DNA from: CAZUGA01 sp964619885
GTDB lineage: Bacteria; Pseudomonadota; Gammaproteobacteria; Methylococcales; UBA1147
Length of the DNA stretch: 64,000 nucleotides
Direction of reading: 5' to 3'
Assembly: GCA_964619885.1 (NCBI GenBank)
Contig: CAZUGA010000001.1
Location: 62,001 to 126,000 of the forward strand
Shown here in pieces: positions 54,746 through 62,668 of the stretch (position 1 is its first letter; each line of letters begins with the position of its first letter). The translations under genes and the position numbers were made by a program. The notes beneath the pieces are model-generated. The model did not search any database and was not told the DNA's origin. It saw only the letters and a program-made list of their open reading frames with translations.

Positions 54746-56584
54746 TTAACTTTCCGTATGGCTCTTTGATACCTGTTTCAGCCAATCTTCGACCTGGTCA
54801 CTGAGTTTACCGCTGCCGGATAGCTCAATTGTGGTTTTCAGGCGAACCGGTTCAGCAAGAGGCAGAGGTAGTACACCTTGCCCGCCCATTCCGTTGTATG
54901 CCGTAATCGACGGATCCTGGGGATCTGCAAGAAGTAATCGTCCGGCGATTTCAAGCTTATCCATATCGACAACGATTAGATCGTTCGCAAACTTACTGGC
55001 GACGTAAGCGTAGTAGCCGCCACCTTGTTTCAGGCCAAATTCCACACCATGGCAACCTGGCTCGCAGGGTAGACTTTTGACGACCCTATTGGTTGCTGTG
55101 TCAACGATGCTAATACTCATACTCAGCGTATTTGCCGTAACCACGTATTTGCCATCCGGGCTCACCGGTGTTTGTATGGGTAATAAACCGTAGGCTTCGC
55201 CATTGATTTTACCGGTGACGGGGTCGTAATCCGCAGCCAAATTAATGTCCTGGAGTTTTTTCTTCCCGTCGATGTCGATTACGCTGAGACTAGCCAGCAT
55301 CGAAGGTGGTGTTCCCAAGAAATTGGCGGCATATGCGGTATTACCCTGGGGGGTACCCCAGATTGCGATGGGGATGACGCCACCGGTTGGGATTTCGCTT
55401 ACATCACCGCTTTTTATATCGATGATGGAGACACTGGATGCCAACGCGTTCGGTGTCAGCACGTGTTTTCCATCTTCGGTGACGTAGTGTCCGTGTGGAC
55501 TGGTGTGCGGTCCGGTATTAAAACTACCAGTAACCGTTGGATTTGGCCCCGGCGACAGCTTAACAACTTGTTCTGCACCATTGATGGCGACATACAGGTT
55601 ATCGTCTGTAGGACTGCTCATCACGTGAGAGGGCGATTCACCCACATTTGTGGTTGACAATATTTTGCCGCTTTGCCTATCGAAGGTTGTCAGTCGTTTG
55701 TCAAACCATTCGGTTTGGTAAATGTAGCTATAAGTCTTATCCGGCCACATATTGTGCGGGTGATTCATATCTGTCTTGACGCCTTTAACTTTCTTTTGCA
55801 TCTTCCAGTCAGTGGCGTTGATTTGCGTTGCCGAACCCGGTTTGGTTTTACCCTTGATCCCTTCAAATTGCGTATTCACCCAGACCTCGCCGACTCCCGA
55901 AGTTGTCGGGTTGAACAATTTATTGGGCATCGAAATATCAAGCACATTCAACGGAAGTACTGTGCCGCCGAAATTTAGCGGCAGCGCGGGTAATTTAACC
56001 TCCCACGTGGGTTTGGAGTAATCGCGCCAGAGGTCGGGCGTTGTTACGACGAAAAATGTTCGTAACAGCTTTTTTGCAATGTCACTGGTCGAAGGGACCG
56101 TTGCACCAGTAACCAGTTGAAGTTCTGAACCGATATCAAGCCCTTCCGTATCGGGGTTGTCGACTAGCACGGCCCCAAACATATATGGATGAACTTTGCA
56201 GGTGAAAACGTACAGACCGGGTTTATCAAAAGCGGTTGTAACGCTGACATTCGAAGGTTTTTCCTGGTCGACTGGAAAATCCTTCGCGCCCGCCGGCCAT
56301 AGCAAGCTGGTGATTGTATGGTCAGTATTTGAGTCGGTTGTTTTGATCAACACGGCTTGGTTAGGTTTGATGATTACCAACGCATCGCCATCGACCGGAT
56401 CCTTGAACCAAGTTCCGGGTTCATCTGTCATTTCCAATGTCGCCGATGGCATAAGCCCGGCGATACTGATAATGGCATTCTCTGCTTTGGTCTTTGCCCA
56501 GGCATATTGTCCACCTGATATTGCGGATAGCGTAGCCAATGTTAGAACGGTGGTTAAAAACCATTTGTTTTTTCTGGTATTCAC
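54746..56584 (-). CDS. Exported cupredoxin-beta-propeller protein
   Basis: A 612-residue protein with a signal peptide (about 1-30). A cupredoxin domain (about 38-145) carries a full type-1 copper ligand set: H89, C129, H132 and M135 in CKVHPYM. The remainder is a YVTN-type propeller with repeats such as SPDGKYVVTANTLSMSISIVD and ENLYVAING-like strands. It is probably periplasmic. The start is a GTG at 56584 with AGGAGA six bases away. It follows the multicopper oxidase gene by 31 bp and may exchange electrons with it. I do not know the substrate. Confidence 0.82.
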   Translation of the reverse strand: MNTRKNKWFLTTVLTLATLSAISGGQYAWAKTKAENAIISIAGLMPSATLEMTDEPGTWFKDPVDGDALVIIKPNQAVLIKTTDSNTDHTITSLLWPAGAKDFPVDQEKPSNVSVTTAFDKPGLYVFTCKVHPYMFGAVLVDNPDTEGLDIGSELQLVTGATVPSTSDIAKKLLRTFFVVTTPDLWRDYSKPTWEVKLPALPLNFGGTVLPLNVLDISMPNKLFNPTTSGVGEVWVNTQFEGIKGKTKPGSATQINATDWKMQKKVKGVKTDMNHPHNMWPDKTYSYIYQTEWFDKRLTTFDRQSGKILSTTNVGESPSHVMSSPTDDNLYVAINGAEQVVKLSPGPNPTVTGSFNTGPHTSPHGHYVTEDGKHVLTPNALASSVSIIDIKSGDVSEIPTGGVIPIAIWGTPQGNTAYAANFLGTPPSMLASLSVIDIDGKKKLQDINLAADYDPVTGKINGEAYGLLPIQTPVSPDGKYVVTANTLSMSISIVDTATNRVVKSLPCEPGCHGVEFGLKQGGGYYAYVASKFANDLIVVDMDKLEIAGRLLLADPQDPSITAYNGMGGQGVLPLPLAEPVRLKTTIELSGSGKLSDQVEDWLKQVSKSHTES

Positions 56585-56615
56585 GATGATCTCCTAAATC
56601 AAATTCGAAGCAGCC

Positions 56616-57614
56616 TTATTCGACCACTAAAAAACTACCCATCATGCCGCTTTGCATGTGTTGTACGACATGACAGTGGTAGTGCCAATGACCCGCTCCG
56701 ACGCCCTCACCAGCCTGAAGTAAGAAGGTATGCCGATAGATCGGGCCGATATTCGCGGTATCGATGATGTTTGTTGTGCCGGGCGCCAACCATCGGTGCC
56801 CGTGCAAATGAAAGGTGTGAAATGCGGTACCCATCCCGATAATATGGAAACGTACCTTCTCGCCAAGCCGTGCTCCGACCGTTGGATTGGTCCATAGAGG
56901 TGTTTGCTGACCGTCTAGAATATTTGTGACCTCCTGACCCCAGAAGGTTGTTTCGTGCATCCACAAAATGAATTCGCGGTCGATGTCGTCGGTTTTTACA
57001 TCCACGATATCGCCATCAATCATGGCCTTGATCTTCCGGTTGGCAGGATTTACGATCACTGCGCCAAACAATCCCTTGTCTTCAGCGCCAATCATCGGGT
57101 TACCGAAGGTATGGTCATGGTAGGGCCAGGTTCCCGCTGTGCCTTTGGCGGCAGTCCATTTATAGGTATAGGGTTTTCCAGGAAATGCTGCGCTATCGAC
57201 AGCTTTGTTCATCGCTTTTACTGTCCCATCGCTGTCAATTTCATAATGAACTCCATGGACGTGGATACTGACTGGATCACCCGATCCCTCGATAGCATGT
57301 TGCAACGTGATTTCCGCGACGTCTCCTTCAGTTAATACAATGGTGGGGCCTGGGATACTCGGCTCGGTGCTGTAGCGGTCGGTTATATCTCGGAATTTGC
57401 CACTTGCTGATTTAATTTTGTGGCTCAGCATTTGGTAGGCCAATTGTCCGGAAGGTAATCGGCTGGCTTGCATAGAAATTGAATGATGTGTGCCCGATAA
57501 AGATTTTTGTTTCGCCGCCAAACTCAAGCTTGGTACGGCGCTAATTACCATCAGTAAGAAAGCAATTAAGGTGTTGGTTTTTATCGGACGGTGTATGTCA
57601 GAATACATAACCAT
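56616..57614 (-). CDS. Exported two-domain multicopper oxidase
   Basis: A 332-residue oxidase with a signal peptide (about 1-33). All copper ligands are present: HVH at 118-120, HDH at 166-168, H266/H269/H271 in HTFHLH, HCH at 313-315, and the type-1 set H266, C314, H319 and M324. Only two cupredoxin domains are present, as in small laccases, which assemble as trimers. It could oxidise metals or phenols with oxygen. An AGGAG site precedes the ATG. First gene of a two-gene operon. Confidence 0.85.
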   Translation of the reverse strand: MVMYSDIHRPIKTNTLIAFLLMVISAVPSLSLAAKQKSLSGTHHSISMQASRLPSGQLAYQMLSHKIKSASGKFRDITDRYSTEPSIPGPTIVLTEGDVAEITLQHAIEGSGDPVSIHVHGVHYEIDSDGTVKAMNKAVDSAAFPGKPYTYKWTAAKGTAGTWPYHDHTFGNPMIGAEDKGLFGAVIVNPANRKIKAMIDGDIVDVKTDDIDREFILWMHETTFWGQEVTNILDGQQTPLWTNPTVGARLGEKVRFHIIGMGTAFHTFHLHGHRWLAPGTTNIIDTANIGPIYRHTFLLQAGEGVGAGHWHYHCHVVQHMQSGMMGSFLVVE

Positions 57615-57904
57615 CTTCAGTTCTCCTCAGTCTGAACGTTTCGCTTCGTTGAATCGTGTAGCAAAGTCGCCAGGACATTAAAATTTCAGGACCAGGTTTC
57701 GGTAGAAGATTCCCGGGTAAAACACATGTGTGCAATCAATTCTAAATAAAAAAAACATAAAGTCAATAACGATATTGACAAAGTGTATAATATAGCCGGA
57801 TTTTGATTGAGGTGATGACCCAGTTGTAGGAAATCGAGTTGACTGAAAATGGTTGCTAAAAGTGTGAGATAATCAAAGTGAGAATGGAGTTGGCTAGGAG
57901 AAAT
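57615..57904. promoter_or_regulatory. Divergent control region of the copper-protein operon
   Basis: An inverted repeat GTCAATA-ACGA-TATTGAC (57762-57779) with 7-bp arms is followed by TATAAT (57786-57791), suited to be the -10 of the plus-strand regulator. The repeat would overlap its -35 position. It is the best operator candidate for the regulator encoded at 57905. A TTGACA at 57775 is too close to that TATAAT to pair with it. Confidence 0.5.
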
Positions 57905-58594
57905 ATGATGTTGGGCGGATTGGGTCAAACGCAGCAGAAATTATTGACGACATTACTGGAACATAAGGACGGTTTAACCATAGAAAAGATCGTTAAGTCA
58001 TTGGAGATATCAAAAACAGCGGTTCACCAGCACGTTAATTCGCTAGAGAAAAATGGCTACATCAAAAAAGACGTAATGTCTAAAACCAAGGGGCGACCAG
58101 GACAGATATATGTATTAAGCGCGAAGGGTATCCATCTTTTTCCCAAGCAATACGCATGGTTTTCCGCTGCGATGCTAAGTAAATTGAACGAGCAGCTTGG
58201 ATCAGAGGGTCTGGAATCGTTTTTGCGTGGTATTGGTGAAGATATTGCAGATTCAATGCGGCATCAGGTCATGGCTAAGAACAAGTTGTCGTTAGCGAAA
58301 GAAATAGTTGATCTGATGGACGAGCTTGGGTTTAAAGCGGAGTTGGCACCCACGTCGACCGAACGATTGCCGGTTATTGACGCGTATAACTGCATTTATC
58401 ATCAGCTTGCAGCCAAACACGAAGAAGTGTGTAGCCTGGACTTAAGTCTCATTTCTTCACTTTCCGGTTGCCAGGTAGAGCACACTTCGTGTATGCATAA
58501 GGGTGGAAAAAGCTGTAGTTTCAAGGTGGGTGCAAAATTGAAGAAAACGCATTCGAGCGATTATAAAAAATTATCTTCAAGCGAATCCGCATAG
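57905..58594 (+). CDS. Winged-helix regulator with cysteine cluster (COG2345/SufR-like)
   Basis: A regulator of about 229 residues. The N-terminal half is a winged helix (LTIEKIVKSLEISKTAVHQHV, KGRPGQIYVLS). The C-terminal half has five cysteines (C163, C176, C189, C196, C204 from the chosen start), a pattern seen in COG2345 proteins thought to bind an iron-sulfur cluster or metal. Start: ATG at 57905 with AGGAG just upstream (57896-57900); a second ATG follows at 57908, and earlier starts at 57878 lack this site. It is divergent from the copper-protein operon and probably controls it by redox or metal state. Confidence 0.8.
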   Translation: MMLGGLGQTQQKLLTTLLEHKDGLTIEKIVKSLEISKTAVHQHVNSLEKNGYIKKDVMSKTKGRPGQIYVLSAKGIHLFPKQYAWFSAAMLSKLNEQLGSEGLESFLRGIGEDIADSMRHQVMAKNKLSLAKEIVDLMDELGFKAELAPTSTERLPVIDAYNCIYHQLAAKHEEVCSLDLSLISSLSGCQVEHTSCMHKGGKSCSFKVGAKLKKTHSSDYKKLSSSESA

Positions 58595-58831
58595 AAATAG
58601 ACTTGTAATTTAATTTATTTGTCTTCGGAGTTGTTTAATTTAGTTTAATTTGAAAATATTCTAAAGTTTTCGTCGGTGTTTCCGATCTATAGACATAACG
58701 CAATTTGTCTTTAAATTGGAAAGTATGATGGGCATAGTGGGTCCCACCCGAAAACATCTACCAAGACTTGCAACCGCGGGTCTTGTAAGCGAATGTCATA
58801 TTTCGTTTAGGCTAATCAGCGGTCATTAGCG

Positions 58832-60187
58832 ATGGCGCGCATCTGGTTATCGCTTTTCATCAAGAGTTTTGGGGTTTTTCTAATTGCGGGTAATTCATTT
58901 GCCGCCGCGATTCCGGTGGAAATTGACCACGCCAGTGGTGGTTTCACACTTTATCGTGGCGCTGAACCGTATTTTATCAAAGGTGGGGGTGGCGAGGTAC
59001 ACATGGATGTTCTGGCGGCGCGGGGTGGTAATTCCATTCGAACCTGGAATGCTGCCAACGCAGGTCAAATTTTAGATCAAGCGAAAAAATTCGGATTAAC
59101 TGTGACTTTGGGCTTGTGGGTCGAGCACGAAGCGCACGGTTTTGATTACGATAACGCGGATGCGGTAGCCGCCCAGTTGGATAAATTTCGAAAAATTGTG
59201 ATGACTTACAAAGATCATCCCGCGTTACTCATGTGGGGGGTCGGTAATGAGGTCAATCTGAATTATCGAAATATAAAAGTTTGGGACGCGGTCGAAGAAA
59301 TCGCAGCCATGGTCCACGAACTCGACGAGAACCATCCGACTATGACGGTTTTAGCAGGAATGCCCCGTCGCGATATCCGGTTGATTGCTGATAAATGCCC
59401 GAATTTGGACATACTAGGTATTAACGCTTATGCGGCTTTAGTCAAGGTTCCTTATGTTATAAGGGACTCATCGTGGGATGGACCTTATGTGATAACCGAG
59501 TGGGCAAATAATGGCTATTGGGAAGTTGGCAGGACTCGTTGGGGCGCGTCGTTTGAGCAAACAAGCAATCAAAAGGCAGATGTCTATCGTGAGCGCTATG
59601 AGAATTTTATCGCGGCGGATACCGAACGTAGTTTGGGTTCTTACGTGTTTTTTTGGGGTAATACGCAGGAGTTAACCCCAACTTGGTTTGGTATGTTTCT
59701 TAACTCTGGCGAACAAACCTCTGCAGTGGACGTGATGCAATTTGTTTGGACGGGCTCATGGCCCCAGAACCGCGCGCCCAATATTCTATCGTTTGATTTA
59801 GATGGGACTGATGGCCGCAAACCCAATGCCTACCTTACTCCCGGCGGCGCGTACAGGGCTAGGGTCTCATTAGATGATGCAGACGATGATAACCTCGAGC
59901 TTAAATGGGAAATACGTCCGGAAGCGGATCTAAATAAGGTTCGCAGGGTGAGCCAACCTGTTAAGTTGACAGGAGATCATGAGGCCGTCACCGAAGGAAC
60001 AGAAGGAACCTTCTATTTTAACGCACCCGATCAGCTGGGCGCATACCGCTTGTATTTTTACGCTTTTGACGGGCACAATCACACGGCAACGGGAAATATT
60101 CCTTTCTATGTTAGGAACGAGATAAAACTTGGCAAACGACAGTCGTTGGGCGTTAAGTCCAAGAAAAATGCTAAAGCTTCTCTTTAA
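58832..60187 (+). CDS. Exported clan GH-A glycoside hydrolase (GH2/GH5-like)
   Basis: A 451-residue protein with a signal peptide (about 1-25) and a TIM-barrel catalytic domain. The acid/base is E140 in GVGNEVN and the nucleophile E223 in VITEWANNGYW; LNAY-type IGINAYA precedes the latter. After about residue 320 a beta-sandwich follows (LDLDGT-like region, YLTPGGAYRARV). The domain resembles GH2 C-terminal catalytic domains without the N-terminal sandwiches. It is periplasmic or outer-membrane exposed and may act on beta-glucan. The neighbours encode glucan genes. Confidence 0.8.
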   Translation: MARIWLSLFIKSFGVFLIAGNSFAAAIPVEIDHASGGFTLYRGAEPYFIKGGGGEVHMDVLAARGGNSIRTWNAANAGQILDQAKKFGLTVTLGLWVEHEAHGFDYDNADAVAAQLDKFRKIVMTYKDHPALLMWGVGNEVNLNYRNIKVWDAVEEIAAMVHELDENHPTMTVLAGMPRRDIRLIADKCPNLDILGINAYAALVKVPYVIRDSSWDGPYVITEWANNGYWEVGRTRWGASFEQTSNQKADVYRERYENFIAADTERSLGSYVFFWGNTQELTPTWFGMFLNSGEQTSAVDVMQFVWTGSWPQNRAPNILSFDLDGTDGRKPNAYLTPGGAYRARVSLDDADDDNLELKWEIRPEADLNKVRRVSQPVKLTGDHEAVTEGTEGTFYFNAPDQLGAYRLYFYAFDGHNHTATGNIPFYVRNEIKLGKRQSLGVKSKKNAKASL

Positions 60188-60354
60188 TAATATTCATCAG
60201 ATTCTGAGTCTTTAATTCCCTTCTAAGCTCGCATTAGAGCAGATCAAGCAAACTCTAGTTTTGGTCTGGCCATCCCGGAGAAAAACAAATTGTTATTTGC
60301 TAACGGTGGGGTTAGCATTCATTTTCATCAGTTTATTAGGGGGCTTGATTACCT

Positions 60355-61140
60355 GTGCAACGTCGTTTTTACATTGGTGTTTGGTCGGTCGCATATGTAT
60401 CGCTGGTCTTATCGATTGGATGCGGGGGCGTACCGGCGCAATCAAATTCTGATCTGAATACTCCGAGAAAAACTTTTGTGATTGTGCACGGTGCCTGGGG
60501 GGGTGGATGGGGCTTCAAAGAGCTGGCTTCAATTATGCGGGCGGCTGGGCACCAGGTATATCGGCCAACGCTCACCGGCCAGGGCGAGCGCGTCCATTTA
60601 GCCAGTCCGAAAGTGGGTCTTGAAACGCATATCCAAGATATCGTTAACGTCATTGAATTCGAAAATTTACACGATGTCGTGTTGGTGGGGCATAGTTATG
60701 GAGGAATGGTGATTACGGGGGTTGCCGATCGAATCCCCAAGCGACTTTCACGTATAGTGTATGTCGATGCCCATTTACCCAACGATGGGGAATCGATGTT
60801 CGATTTGATCGGTCCTAAACGGACAAAGGATTTGACAAATAGAGCAGATAAATGGGGTGACGGCTGGCGCATTCCACCCTGGTGGCCAGACAAGAAACAT
60901 GATGTTCCCCAACAGCTTGCGACCTTTCAAGATTCCGTTAGCGTGAAAAATCCTGTTGCAGCAAAAATTCCCGGAACTTACATTCTTACTCTGAATCCGG
61001 GCGCAAAAACCGACAATTTCAGCAAGAGCGCGGATCGCGCGCGGCGCCGTGGTTGGCAATACCATGAGCTTCGAACCGGTCATAATGTCCAATGGACCAT
61101 GCCTAAGGAACTGGCATTATTGTTGATGGCTGAAGACTAA
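60355..61140 (+). CDS. Alpha/beta hydrolase, exported
   Basis: A 261-residue hydrolase with the nucleophile S114 in VGHSYGG, the HGAWGGGWGF oxyanion stretch and the late His in RTGHNVQW. An N-terminal hydrophobic stretch followed by SIGCGG suggests export, perhaps as a lipoprotein, but the lipobox is imperfect. The start is GTG at 60355. It may be an esterase acting on acylated glycans, though nothing proves it. No close family name is given. Confidence 0.78.
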   Translation: MQRRFYIGVWSVAYVSLVLSIGCGGVPAQSNSDLNTPRKTFVIVHGAWGGGWGFKELASIMRAAGHQVYRPTLTGQGERVHLASPKVGLETHIQDIVNVIEFENLHDVVLVGHSYGGMVITGVADRIPKRLSRIVYVDAHLPNDGESMFDLIGPKRTKDLTNRADKWGDGWRIPPWWPDKKHDVPQQLATFQDSVSVKNPVAAKIPGTYILTLNPGAKTDNFSKSADRARRRGWQYHELRTGHNVQWTMPKELALLLMAED

Positions 61141-61172
61141 CACCGTCTGTCACATGTTCAATCGGAGTGTGA

Positions 61173-62360
61173 TTAGCGTGGAATAATTTTGTAAAAGACC
61201 TGGTTTTTAACCATATACCAAATGGCCAAAATGCTGCCTATGTGGACTAGCGTGTTCAGATAAAAATTATCGTATGAAGGGATAGGTGTATTGCTGACCA
61301 ACAACACGAAATAGACGTGCACGATAAACACATATAGCGAAGCCTGACCCAGGGGGATTAACAGCCAGCCCAGCGTCTTATTGAATACTGACCAGTAGTG
61401 GGTTAGTAAACTGTAGGCCACGATATACAGCGCCAGATTGTTGACAATCCGGCCTATACCCAGCTTGTTTTTTTGGAAAGCCAATTCGTACAGGGCCTGA
61501 AACAATCCGGGGTCGATAATCGAAAGTTGAGGCCATGGCCAAAAATTGGTGCTGGGGTTATTAAAGGCCATAAAGGTAAACCACAAACTTAGCACTACCG
61601 CCACCGTCAAGAAAAATCGGGTCTTATAATCACTGAAGTAGTCGGTGATCGCATCACGGTAAAACCCTGCCGCCATGCAGTTAAAAAACAATAGTTGCCA
61701 GGTAAGAATTGGGAAAGCCCATTCAAACCGCGCACCGGTTAATCTGAAATTAATAAATTGATTGATGATATAAAGCCCCCAGCTCAATGCAAGTAACCAT
61801 CGAGTTTTGCCCTTGTACATCACATAAAGAGCGGCCGGCGCGCAGCCCATTAACACGACATATAAACCGATGACTTGAAATTGGTGCGGCCCAATTTTTA
61901 GTAGCAGAGCTTGAATCAATACCTTGTACCATGGAGTTGACGGTGGCGGATACAACGCGTAAGCCGGTGAACGCCCGCCGGGACTCATCCAGTGAGTCAC
62001 TTCATATACATCGACAAATGGTAATAAACCCAACAGCGCGATGCTTAGGATTACCGCAATGTTTACCCGATATAGCTGGAACGCGCGGGCAAGTAATTTT
62101 TGTGCGGTGGGTATAAAACCGTCTTTGTAGAGTTTCTTCCGGTATACGATACCCACGACGAGTCCAGACAATGCAACGAAACCTTCTGCGCTGGATATCA
62201 GGCCTATACGCTCCCATGCAAACATCGCCAGTAGAGAGAAATATTCCAGGTGGACGGTAATAACAACGAGCATGACCAGGCCGCGGAGAAAATCAATTCT
62301 AAGGTCGCGCGCAGAGCCGTTGTTTGAATATGCAAGAGTGGAAGTTTCAGTCGATACCAT
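61173..62360 (-). CDS. OpgC-like membrane acyltransferase
   Basis: A 395-residue protein with about ten membrane segments. It starts DLRIDFLRGLVMLVVITVHL, the usual OpgC N-terminus, with the HxxxxS-type AEGFVALSGLVVGIVY loop after. OpgC succinylates osmoregulated periplasmic glucans. It follows a GT2 glycosyltransferase gene (same strand) by 308 bp. The donor and the glucan it modifies are inferred from the family and the neighbour. Confidence 0.85.
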   Translation of the reverse strand: MVSTETSTLAYSNNGSARDLRIDFLRGLVMLVVITVHLEYFSLLAMFAWERIGLISSAEGFVALSGLVVGIVYRKKLYKDGFIPTAQKLLARAFQLYRVNIAVILSIALLGLLPFVDVYEVTHWMSPGGRSPAYALYPPPSTPWYKVLIQALLLKIGPHQFQVIGLYVVLMGCAPAALYVMYKGKTRWLLALSWGLYIINQFINFRLTGARFEWAFPILTWQLLFFNCMAAGFYRDAITDYFSDYKTRFFLTVAVVLSLWFTFMAFNNPSTNFWPWPQLSIIDPGLFQALYELAFQKNKLGIGRIVNNLALYIVAYSLLTHYWSVFNKTLGWLLIPLGQASLYVFIVHVYFVLLVSNTPIPSYDNFYLNTLVHIGSILAIWYMVKNQVFYKIIPR

Positions 62361-62668
62361 ATGTGTTATTGACGGTGAGAGGCGGGGGCTAGGTTTATGC
62401 TGCTGAATCGATAAAGCATGAAATCTTGTGCCTGCCGCAAAAGTGCGACAGGCGGGGCCTCGTCGAAGAAATGGGTATTATTGTTTGGCAGTGCGGTTAA
62501 TTCAAAAAAGTCTTATTGTTTTTATATATCGGCTTTCACTCTGCGGGAATATCCCAAGACGGAATATGGGTTTCGATGTCAGCGTGTATTAATACGCTGG
62601 TAAGTTTTTATTGGAAACAAAACTACCCATCCCTGGGCTGTAAATTTGCCATTCAAATAAAGTTGTTC
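62361..62668. other. Intergenic region, 308 bp
   Basis: No gene or clear signal is seen between the OpgC-like gene and the glycosyltransferase stop on the minus strand. A promoter for the OpgC-like gene may lie here. Confidence 0.35.

Noticed and set aside
57775..57791. TTGACA and TATAAT as a promoter pair
   Set aside because: Only five bases separate them; a spacer of about 17 is needed. The TATAAT alone is kept as a candidate -10.
60261..60452. Short frame just before and inside the alpha/beta hydrolase
   Set aside because: It overlaps the hydrolase in another frame and lacks family features.
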